A stretch of DNA of 29,258 nt from JAQWUY01 sp049615605 (GTDB lineage Bacteria > Pseudomonadota > Alphaproteobacteria > JAQWUY01), in assembly GCA_049615605.1 (NCBI GenBank), contig JBMZFW010000009.1, positions 1 through 29,258 on the forward strand. The letters are read 5' to 3'. The position numbers and the translations under genes are program-made. Numbering within the stretch: the first letter of the stretch is position 1; each line of letters begins with the position of its first letter. This document shows positions 22,000-29,258 of the stretch, one piece after another. The notes below the pieces were generated by a model. It worked only from the letters and a program-made list of their open reading frames with translations. It was not told where the DNA came from and did no database searches.

Positions 22000-23526
22000 T
22001 TATTTAAACTTCTTTTTAAAGCCTTCTACTATGTCTTTAAGACCCGCAATGATTTCGTCATTGTAATCGCCTGTATCATTGATTTTCTTAATAACTTTGT
22101 TATTAGTTTTCGCATAATCAAGCAATTCTTTTTCAAAGCGACGAACTTCACCAACTTCCACATCATCAAGGTAACCATTTGTACCAGCAAAGATTACAAG
22201 TACTTGTTCACCAACTGATAGTGGAGAGAATTGAGGTTGTTTTAACAATTCAACTAATCTAGCACCACGGGCAAGTAAGTTTTGCGTCGCTGGGTCTAAA
22301 TCAGATGCGAATTGTGAGAACGCTTCCATTTCACGATACTGTGCAAGTTCCAGTTTAATTGTACCAGCAACTTTTTTCATTGCTTTTGTTTGTGCTGATG
22401 AACCAACACGCGATACAGATAAACCAACGTTAATCGCAGGACGGATCCCCTTGTAGAATAAATTCGTTTCAAGGAAAATCTGACCATCTGTAATAGAGAT
22501 TACATTGGTTGGAATGAATGCAGATACATCGTTATCTTGCGTTTCAATAATCGGTAGTGCCGTTAATGAACCCGAACCTGAATCTTCATTCAACTTAGAC
22601 GAACGTTCAAGTAAACGAGAGTGTAAGAAGAATACATCACCTGGGTATGCTTCACGACCTGGTGGACGACGAAGTAATAACGACATTTGACGGTATGATA
22701 CGGCTTGCTTTGTTAAATCATCATATACGATTAAAGCGTGCATACCATTGTCACGGAAATATTCACCAATTGCCGTACCCGTATAAGGGGCAAGGAATTG
22801 TAATGGTGCAGGGTCAGATGCCGTTGCAGCAACAACACAAGTGTATTCCATTGCACCTTGTTCTTCAAGAATACGAACAAGTTGTGCAACTGTTGAACGC
22901 TTTTGACCAACCGCTACATAAATACAGTAAAGCTTTTTAGATTCATCTTTACCCGCATTAACTTCTTTTTGATTAAGAATTGTATCAACCGCAACTGTTG
23001 ATTTACCAGTTTGACGGTCACCAATAATTAATTCACGCTGACCACGACCAATTGGCACAAGGCTATCAATTGCCTTAATACCCGTTTGTACTGGTTCGTG
23101 TACAGATTTTCTTGGGATAATACCTGGGGCTTTTACTTCCACTAGGTTTCTGTTTTTCGTTTTAATTTCGCCTTTGCCGTCAATTGGGTTACCCAATCCG
23201 TCAACAACGCGACCTAATAATTCTTTGCCAACTGGAACATCAACAATATCACCAGAACGCTTTACAGTATCGCCTTCTTTAATTGAGCGGTCATCACCAA
23301 AGATTACCACACCCACATTGTCTGATTCCAAGTTTAATGCCATACCCTTGATACCGCCTGGGAATTCAACCATTTCCCCTGCTTGTACATTATCAAGTCC
23401 ATATACCCTTGCAACACCATCACCAACTGATAGTACCGTACCAACTTCTGCTACATCAGAAGCACTTTCAAAATTAGCAATCTTATCTTTTAAAATCGCT
23501 GAAATTTCCGCAGCATTTAAGGTCAT
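22000..23526 (-). CDS. atpA: ATP synthase F1 subunit alpha
   Basis: Non-catalytic nucleotide-binding subunit of the F1 hexamer, 508 residues. Walker A is GDRQTGKST (169-177). The Walker B region ALIVYDDLTKQAVSYRQMSL, the PGREAYPGDVFFLHSRLLER stretch and the arginine-finger region GLSVSRVGSSAQ are intact. It starts 4 bp after the atpH stop, so translation is probably coupled, and is followed 12 bp on by atpG. Confidence 0.99.
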   Translation of the reverse strand: MTLNAAEISAILKDKIANFESASDVAEVGTVLSVGDGVARVYGLDNVQAGEMVEFPGGIKGMALNLESDNVGVVIFGDDRSIKEGDTVKRSGDIVDVPVGKELLGRVVDGLGNPIDGKGEIKTKNRNLVEVKAPGIIPRKSVHEPVQTGIKAIDSLVPIGRGQRELIIGDRQTGKSTVAVDTILNQKEVNAGKDESKKLYCIYVAVGQKRSTVAQLVRILEEQGAMEYTCVVAATASDPAPLQFLAPYTGTAIGEYFRDNGMHALIVYDDLTKQAVSYRQMSLLLRRPPGREAYPGDVFFLHSRLLERSSKLNEDSGSGSLTALPIIETQDNDVSAFIPTNVISITDGQIFLETNLFYKGIRPAINVGLSVSRVGSSAQTKAMKKVAGTIKLELAQYREMEAFSQFASDLDPATQNLLARGARLVELLKQPQFSPLSVGEQVLVIFAGTNGYLDDVEVGEVRRFEKELLDYAKTNNKVIKKINDTGDYNDEIIAGLKDIVEGFKKKFK

Positions 23527-23530
23527 TGCC

Positions 23531-24085
23531 TTACGCCCCTTTCATTTCTAGTTTAAGTTTATCCAGTTTAGTTTGAACAGAAGCATCAATCATTTTTGAA
23601 CCAATCTTCACAATCAAACCGCCCACAATTGCAGGTTTAACAACATACGATACACGAACATCGCCACCCACCGCATCAGCAATCACACCTTCAACTGACT
23701 TTAATTGGTCAGCTTTAAGTTCAACCGCAGATACAACTTCAGCATTAACAACACCGTTATGGTCATCAACCAGTTGCTTAAACTGTGCAAGCACAGCTTC
23801 CATAGCAAATTGGCGACGATTTTCACAGACTGTTTTTGCTAAACCTTTTAACTCATCACCTGAATTAAGCTTTGTTAATACTTGGCTTAATACTGCGGCT
23901 GCTTCGTCAATTTTTAAAGCAGGCGACTTGATGATGCGAGAAAATTCTTCGTTTTCAGAAAAAGCATTTGTCAATGCGTCAACATCGGCAACAACCTTAT
24001 CAAGATTCTTATTGTCCATAGATAACTTGAATAATGCAGTTGCATATCGTTTTGCGATTTGCTGTGTTTGACTGTTTAATGACAT
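23531..24085 (-). CDS. atpH: ATP synthase F1 subunit delta
   Basis: Peripheral-stalk subunit that sits on top of the alpha3-beta3 ring and joins it to subunit b. The 184 residues have a helical N-terminal domain (IAKRYATALFKLSMDNKNLD) and a C-terminal domain ending in KPAIVGGLIVKIGSKMIDAS, the family signature. First gene of atpHAGDC. F0 genes are absent, as expected for the split alphaproteobacterial arrangement. Start follows AGGAAAACAT. A leader hairpin and probable promoter lie upstream. Confidence 0.96.
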   Translation of the reverse strand: MSLNSQTQQIAKRYATALFKLSMDNKNLDKVVADVDALTNAFSENEEFSRIIKSPALKIDEAAAVLSQVLTKLNSGDELKGLAKTVCENRRQFAMEAVLAQFKQLVDDHNGVVNAEVVSAVELKADQLKSVEGVIADAVGGDVRVSYVVKPAIVGGLIVKIGSKMIDASVQTKLDKLKLEMKGA

Positions 24086-24121
24086 ATGTTTTCCTACTAC
24101 TTATAATCAATTATACGCTGT

Positions 24122-24148
24122 AAAAATGTCCCTAGAATCGTTGGGACA
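24122..24148 (-). terminator. Attenuator-like hairpin in the atp operon leader
   Basis: TGTCCC (24143-24148 on the minus strand) pairs with GGGACA (24127-24132) across a 10-nt loop, and on the minus strand five T follow. It lies between the predicted promoter and atpH, about 40 nt before the start codon. It is short for a full terminator but has the shape of a weak attenuator. On the plus strand it has no T-run. Confidence 0.5.
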
Positions 24149-24164
24149 GAATCACAACCACGAA

Positions 24165-24173
24165 TTTATACCA
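24165..24173 (-). promoter_or_regulatory. Extended -10 promoter for atpHAGDC
   Basis: Minus strand TGGTATAAA: TATAAA at 24165-24170 preceded by TG one base away, the extended -10 form. The matching -35 region is only AT-rich (TTTATT). Transcription from near 24158 would include the hairpin at 24122-24148. Confidence 0.45.
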
Positions 24174-24289
24174 TAACAAACTATAAAAATAAACAGAATT
24201 TATCAAAATTTATCCAATTTTTATTTTTATCCCTTTTAGGTAAATTATTACCCTTTATTTGTGAGCAAAGAATCTGTTATTAATAGATA

Positions 24290-26449
24290 ATGAATATTAT
24301 ATATGTCTTATTACCATTACCAATATCAACGGGGGCTTATGCATACAAAACGGATGCAGGGGATATACCCGTTGGGTCATTTGTAAAAGTTCCCCTTGGC
24401 AACAGGCAAGTTGTGGGCGTTGTTTGGGAAAAAATAGACAATAACGATGTGGCAGAAGAAAAAATTAAGCCGATTATTGAAATAATACCAATCCCACCGC
24501 TTAATGACGATATTATCAAAACCATTAAATTCATAAGTGCATACAATATGGCAAATATTGGACTTGTGCTTAAAATGGTGCTTCCAAACCTTAATATTAT
24601 TTTAAAACAACAATCGGAAACGGTTTATTCCCTTAATCCAAATCACGATGAAAAGATTACGGAAAAAAGACAAACCGTAATATCCGCCCTTGAAAATAAA
24701 GACAGCATAAACAAAGCCGAACTTAAAAAACAATCGGGGGCGTCCGACAGTGTGATTAAGGCAATGGTTGATAAAAACATAATCCAAACCCGTGAAATTG
24801 AAAAAGTATATAATCCAGAACCAATCAATACGGACTTTGCCAAAATTGAACTTAACGAACAACAAACGCAAGCGGTGGAAAATATCAAACAAGACTTGGG
24901 CAATTTTTCCACTATATTACTTGACGGGGTGACTGGTTCGGGTAAGACGGAAGTTTACTTTGAATTAATCGCGGAATTAATAAATCAAAAACAAGATAAG
25001 CAAGTCCTTATCTTATTGCCAGAGATTGCATTATCCAGCCAATGGGCGGAAAGGTTTGAAGCACGCTTCGGTGTTAAACCACCTGTTTGGCACAGCGAAA
25101 CCACACCAACCCAAAAAGCAAAAATATGGCAGGGCTTAATTAACAATACTGTTAATGTTGTGGTTGGGGCAAGGTCGGCTTTATTCTTGCCATTTAATAA
25201 CCTTAGCCTGATTGTTGTTGATGAAGAACACGATACTTCGTTTAAACAAGAAGACACCGTTTTATATAACGCAAGGGACATTGCCATATACCGTGCCAAT
25301 ATTAATAATTGCCCTATTATATTATCTTCGGCAACGCCAAGTTTGGAAACTTGGTACAATGTGCAAAACAATAAATATAAATCTATTGTACTTAATAAAC
25401 GATATGGGGGGGCGACTTCCACAACGGTTGAAACAATTGATATGAAAAACGCAACCCTTGAAAAACAAAAGTTTATCAGCGGGGAATTACACGAACAAAT
25501 AAAAGACGCCCTTAACAATAATCAGCAAACATTATTATTCTTAAACCGCAAAGGATATGCCCCATTAACATTGTGTAATAATTGCGGGTATCGTCATCAA
25601 TGTAATAATTGTCAATCGTGGTTGGTTAAGCACCAAAATACAAACAGCCTTGATTGCCATCATTGTGGTTATCATATTACAAGCACGGACGAATGTCCCG
25701 AATGTGGTTCCGATGAAATGCGAAATTGTGGCCCCGGTGTGGAAAGAATTTACGAAGAAATAATTCAACAATATCCAAATGCAAGAGTCTTTAATGCCAC
25801 ATCGGAAAATATTAATACGGCAAAATTATCAAAACAATTTATTGATGATATGAATAACAACAAAATTGATATTGTTATCGGTACACAGGTAATTGCAAAA
25901 GGCTATGACTTTGAAAACATCGCCCTTGTTGGAATTATTGATGGGGATATGGCATTGGGTGGTGATGACTTACGCGCAGGCGAACGAACATTCCAAATCA
26001 TTCAACAGGTATCGGGGCGTGCAGGACGAAGCAAGCACAAGGGCAAAGCATTCATTCAAACATCAAACCCAACCCACCCCGTTATTAAAGCGTTAGTTGA
26101 CGAAGACAGAAACAATTTCCTAGATACAGAATTATTTAACCGCAAACAATATCACCAACCACCATATACAAGGTTCGTTGGTATAATCGTTTCTGATTTT
26201 GATTTGGTAAACACGGAACAAACGGCAAAGAATATTGTAATAAATGCACCAAAGGTTGATGGGGTAAAAGTCCTTGGACCAACACAACCGCATATGCCGT
26301 TCCTTCGCAATAAACACCGTAGAAGAATTTTATTAAATGTGGACAAGGATATAAAAATCCAAAGCATAATAAAAGATTGGTTTAAAAATGTGCAAAAACC
26401 AAGAACAACCAGAATTGACATTGACATTGACCCATACAGTTTTTTTTAA
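24290..26449 (+). CDS. priA: Primosomal replication-restart helicase PriA
   Basis: 3'-5' DNA helicase that recognises stalled forks and reloads the replisome. The 719 residues have the full layout. An N-terminal 3'BD (VPLGNRQVVGVVWEK) comes first. The helicase core has Walker A GVTGSGKT (213-220), DEEH (311-314) and SAT (347-349). The zinc-binding insert has four C-x2-C pairs: C429/C432, C438/C441, C456/C459 and C469/C472. QVSGRAGR lies in the second RecA domain. The ATG has no ribosome-binding site. priA beside atpHAGDC is a common alphaproteobacterial neighbourhood. Its stop lies 59 bp from the helicase gene, which comes in from the other side. Confidence 0.97.
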   Translation: MNIIYVLLPLPISTGAYAYKTDAGDIPVGSFVKVPLGNRQVVGVVWEKIDNNDVAEEKIKPIIEIIPIPPLNDDIIKTIKFISAYNMANIGLVLKMVLPNLNIILKQQSETVYSLNPNHDEKITEKRQTVISALENKDSINKAELKKQSGASDSVIKAMVDKNIIQTREIEKVYNPEPINTDFAKIELNEQQTQAVENIKQDLGNFSTILLDGVTGSGKTEVYFELIAELINQKQDKQVLILLPEIALSSQWAERFEARFGVKPPVWHSETTPTQKAKIWQGLINNTVNVVVGARSALFLPFNNLSLIVVDEEHDTSFKQEDTVLYNARDIAIYRANINNCPIILSSATPSLETWYNVQNNKYKSIVLNKRYGGATSTTVETIDMKNATLEKQKFISGELHEQIKDALNNNQQTLLFLNRKGYAPLTLCNNCGYRHQCNNCQSWLVKHQNTNSLDCHHCGYHITSTDECPECGSDEMRNCGPGVERIYEEIIQQYPNARVFNATSENINTAKLSKQFIDDMNNNKIDIVIGTQVIAKGYDFENIALVGIIDGDMALGGDDLRAGERTFQIIQQVSGRAGRSKHKGKAFIQTSNPTHPVIKALVDEDRNNFLDTELFNRKQYHQPPYTRFVGIIVSDFDLVNTEQTAKNIVINAPKVDGVKVLGPTQPHMPFLRNKHRRRILLNVDKDIKIQSIIKDWFKNVQKPRTTRIDIDIDPYSFF

Positions 26450-26508
26450 AATGAGCGATGGTTTTGGTTAGTGGGTTTTTTGGGGATTTTTAGATAAAAG
26501 ACTAAAGA

Positions 26509-28977
26509 TTAATATAATTCTTTATGTTCTTCAGTTGTGATTACAGTATCCCAACCACCAACTTTTTCATTCTTTTGTCTTTCAATGCCAGTGTATGTAA
26601 GGCTTGAATCTTCGTATAGTTTAAATTTATATACAGCATCATTCATTAAACCAGAATTAAATAAGTTTAAGCTATCAAGTAATGAAAAGTCTTCTATTGT
26701 TAAACCAGTTACTTTTTTAAATAAGTCTGGTTCACATTTTTCAATTACATCTTTTAGTGAATATTCACGATAATCACTTAAATACATAAATATTGGAATA
26801 CGGGTTGCAAACTTTATTAATTTTTCCTGTATTTGTTTTCGTTTTGATTTGTATTCTTTTTCAGCTTCGCTTAACTCTTTCTTTTCTTTTTGTGTTAAGT
26901 CTTTTTCATTTGCCTTTGCTTTAGCATTTTTTATTTCTTCTGACTTTGTAATAATTGTTTCAATGTCATTATTAAGGTTTCTAAAGCCCTCAATACTCAT
27001 AAGGGCATTTAAAGCTTTTTCATTACTTAACAGCCTTGATAATGTCATATTATCCACATTAACCAACAAAGCACTTTCCCATCTTCGTGCTAGCATGGTT
27101 GCAGAAGTACCACTCATTGCAATATCAAGTATTCCCTGTGCCGATACTTCAATCATTTGTCCGTCTGTATATGCAAGAACTGGCAAGAAGTTAATAAACT
27201 CTTTTACTTTTACTTCTGGATTTGATTCATTAATATCCAACCTACAACTATAATCAGATATTTGTTTTAATGCACGATTAGGGGCAAAATCAAATACATA
27301 GCATTGTTCTTTTCTTATTTCTTTTTCATTTGGGTTATCCCCGTCAATTTCCCAAGGTGTTTGTACACGGAAAGCCGATTGGAAATATGTTTCTGGACTT
27401 TTAAGGTTTCTTAGCATAAATATTCCACCCCAAGGTCGCACCGATACACCTGTTGTTAATTTACCACAAGACAATGTAATTGTTTTTGTTGCTGTTGGGT
27501 CACCCATTGCTTCGTGAACTGGTTCTAGGGCATTTACACCAATCCCCGCACCTGTACCCGCACAAACAATAACTTTATAATCTTTGTAAAAAGTATTTTG
27601 TGGTTCGTGTAATAATTCAGCCATTGCTTTACACGATGCAATATTAGGTAAAAACCAAAAAGTATGATTAAGTGAACTTAAAAGATTAGTATCCGAAAAT
27701 GGAAGCGGTGGGGTTTTTGCCCCTGCTTTTTTGCTGTCAACTGTTGCGGATAAATCACCACGAATTAAATCAAGCCATTTTTGAATGTAATCTTTGTGTA
27801 TAAATTCACTTTTATCGTCTGTTGCAAAAAATGCGTTAAGGTCAAATTCATTAAATTCTGTGTCCCTTGCAACCTGTTTTATATCTTCAGGCATATCATA
27901 GGTCATTAGAACCATTCTTGGTAATGCTTTATATGGGTTTTTACCATCTTTCTTTTCATTCCATTCGGCTTTGGCTTGTTGTTCATCAGAATAAGTCCAG
28001 TTATATATTTGTGATTCAATAAATTCACCTTGTTCAATCGCCTTAAATGGTGTTCCAGATAAGTATAAATAATGGTCTGTTGTAATTGGAATGTTTTTTT
28101 CATTCTTTTCAATCAAATCAAAATTGGCAATCTCTTTTCTGTCTTCTGTGGAAACATGGTCATCAAATAATTCTTTTGAATTTTCACGCCACGCACCATA
28201 GTGATATTCATCAAATATAACACAATCCCAATTTATCGCATGTATTTCTTCGTTCGTTACCTTAATTCCGCCCGCACTGTTTCTGCCAAGAACATCTTGT
28301 AGTGAAGCAAACAATACAAAAGGCTTCTTTTTATCAATGCTATCAATTGCGTTTCCATCTTTTGAAATAAATTGCCAATCTTCAAAATCTTTGTGGGTTA
28401 AAAGGTCTTCTTCCCAAGCACTTTGTACAGCAGGCTTAAATGTTAATACAAGCACTTTTTTCCAACCCATTTCCTTGGCAAGTTGGTATGCGGTGAATGT
28501 TTTACCAAAACGCATTTTTGCATTCCATAAGAAGTGCGGAAGTTCATCTTTGTTATTTTTGAAAAAGTGTGCGGTTTTTTCCACTGCTTTTTGTTGTTCT
28601 GGTCGCATTGAAAAATCGTGTATTCGTTCGGGGCTGTATTGTTTATTATAACGAATTGAAATAATAGCATTTTCAACATCGTTTAAAGTACAATCATACC
28701 ATTCGTTTTTAATATTTTTCTTTCCTTGTTTATCAAGGTATCTGTGAATATCTTTATCGGTAAATGTTGTTCCGTCATTTTTAACGGCTGGTTCGTCTAG
28801 CAATATTTTATATTCCACATTACCCAATACAGATAATTGTTCATGTATTCGTTCTTCGGTTGTACGGGTTGTATAGCCAATTTTTAAAAACCCTTTATGG
28901 TCGTCTGAATTTGGTAATTCATACACATATATTCGTGGATTTGAATTTGATTGTTTTGGAAATTTAAAATCAGTCAT
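26509..28977 (-). CDS. GIY-YIG domain plus superfamily 2 helicase, probable restriction/defence protein
   Basis: Protein of 822 residues. The N-terminus is a T5orf172-like GIY-YIG domain: RIYVYELP (15-22), LKIGYTT (31-37), R43, and candidate catalytic glutamate E92 in NEWY. A DEAD-like helicase follows: Walker A MRFGKT (155-160), DEYH (256-259), SGTP (307-310), then GKLTTGVSV (505-513) and QSAFRVQTPW (533-542). A charged coiled coil lies about 670-720. This order suggests nuclease plus ATP-driven translocase, as in restriction subunits. No PD-(D/E)XK or methylase domain is seen. Its ATGA start overlaps the stop of the RhuM-family gene. Convergent with priA; no strong terminator lies in the 59-bp gap. 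Confidence 0.8.
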   Translation of the reverse strand: MTDFKFPKQSNSNPRIYVYELPNSDDHKGFLKIGYTTRTTEERIHEQLSVLGNVEYKILLDEPAVKNDGTTFTDKDIHRYLDKQGKKNIKNEWYDCTLNDVENAIISIRYNKQYSPERIHDFSMRPEQQKAVEKTAHFFKNNKDELPHFLWNAKMRFGKTFTAYQLAKEMGWKKVLVLTFKPAVQSAWEEDLLTHKDFEDWQFISKDGNAIDSIDKKKPFVLFASLQDVLGRNSAGGIKVTNEEIHAINWDCVIFDEYHYGAWRENSKELFDDHVSTEDRKEIANFDLIEKNEKNIPITTDHYLYLSGTPFKAIEQGEFIESQIYNWTYSDEQQAKAEWNEKKDGKNPYKALPRMVLMTYDMPEDIKQVARDTEFNEFDLNAFFATDDKSEFIHKDYIQKWLDLIRGDLSATVDSKKAGAKTPPLPFSDTNLLSSLNHTFWFLPNIASCKAMAELLHEPQNTFYKDYKVIVCAGTGAGIGVNALEPVHEAMGDPTATKTITLSCGKLTTGVSVRPWGGIFMLRNLKSPETYFQSAFRVQTPWEIDGDNPNEKEIRKEQCYVFDFAPNRALKQISDYSCRLDINESNPEVKVKEFINFLPVLAYTDGQMIEVSAQGILDIAMSGTSATMLARRWESALLVNVDNMTLSRLLSNEKALNALMSIEGFRNLNNDIETIITKSEEIKNAKAKANEKDLTQKEKKELSEAEKEYKSKRKQIQEKLIKFATRIPIFMYLSDYREYSLKDVIEKCEPDLFKKVTGLTIEDFSLLDSLNLFNSGLMNDAVYKFKLYEDSSLTYTGIERQKNEKVGGWDTVITTEEHKELY

Positions 28978-29258
28978 CTTTTTTACTTATTTCACTTTCA
29001 ATCTTTTTAGTTTCTTTATCAAAGTCTGATTTAAACATTTTGTCTTGAATTGGACGATATTTTTCATATTCATCTTCTGCATACTGTTTGGCAATTTCTT
29101 TTTTAATAGTTCCCTTGCCTTCCAACAATTCCCTGTCATCAGCTGTTAATATTTTGTCTAAATGCTTTGCCCAATCTTCCATAGTCATTGGAATATGTCT
29201 TTTTGCACGATTTTCTGCTAATTCTAAGTAAGCATTAACAATACCGCCTAAATCTTCC
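28970..29258 (-). CDS. RhuM-family protein, C-terminal part (runs off the window)
   Basis: Only the last 95 residues are visible; the frame stays open to the window edge, so the ATG at 29188 is internal. The visible part has the RhuM C-terminal pattern: an alanine/leucine helix (AYLELAENRAKRH), MTMEDWAKHLDKIL, the ELLEGKGTIKKEIAKQYAE segment, EYEKYRPIQDKMFKSDFDKE, and an acidic tail. RhuM proteins, named from a Salmonella pathogenicity island, are often found beside restriction-modification genes; their biochemical role is not settled. The stop lies inside the start of the helicase gene (8-bp overlap), so the two are translationally coupled. Confidence 0.78.
   Translation of the reverse strand, partial: EDLGGIVNAYLELAENRAKRHIPMTMEDWAKHLDKILTADDRELLEGKGTIKKEIAKQYAEDEYEKYRPIQDKMFKSDFDKETKKIESEISKKDD

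Noticed and set aside
26509..28977. Standard HsdR subunit of a type I restriction system
   Set aside because: The N-terminus is GIY-YIG-like, not the PD-(D/E)XK nuclease of HsdR, and the length is short for HsdR.

Overview
The window is AT-rich chromosomal DNA of a Gram-negative bacterium, most likely an alphaproteobacterium. Four things point that way. priA stands divergently next to an F1-only ATP synthase cluster in the order atpH-A-G-D-C, with no F0 genes. There is a complete four-gene aapJQMP general amino-acid transporter. A kdsB gene implies LPS with Kdo. DgkA is of the small proteobacterial type. No tRNA, rRNA, CRISPR array, insertion sequence or integrase is visible.

Layout from left to right. 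(1) 32-5434, minus strand: rpmI-rplT, a terminator-like hairpin, then pheS-pheT followed by a BASS-family transporter and dgkA, joined by one-base TAATG overlaps. (2) 5687-9743: a small nitroreductase, a secreted double-SH3 protein, a Bax-inhibitor-1 protein, RsmB with a repetitive N-terminal tail, and a universal stress protein. (3) 9782-12976: kdsB, then cbiB and cobQ (cobalamin nucleotide-loop pathway), which converge and overlap by 21 bp. (4) 13157-18653: a Lys1-like amino-acid dehydrogenase and the aapJQMP transporter. (5) 18654-19245: the only long gene-free stretch, rich in degenerate direct repeats and palindromes. (6) 19246-26449: the F1 ATPase operon and divergent priA. (7) 26509-29258: the end of a RhuM-family gene overlapping a GIY-YIG/superfamily 2 helicase gene. 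This is one edge of a probable restriction or defence locus that continues past the window.

The most unusual signal is not a gene. Between 5581 and 19244 there are six complete copies, one half copy and one decayed copy of a roughly 95-110 bp nested palindrome. Each complete copy has an outer inverted repeat, an internal loop with partly conserved sequence, a middle stem whose sequence changes from copy to copy while staying complementary, and a small inner hairpin. In all six complete copies the right end lies within about a dozen bases of, or overlaps, the stop codon of a minus-strand gene. Four copies carry an unpaired purine at the same place in the left arm. The middle stem with its T-rich flank looks like an intrinsic terminator, and in two copies the far edge carries a promoter-like sequence facing the next gene. 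I read this as a dispersed structured element used at transcription-unit boundaries. Its identity and mechanism are open.

Most coding genes here are ordinary housekeeping genes. All coordinates, motifs and pairings were read by eye. Functions come from family resemblance, and no database search was run.
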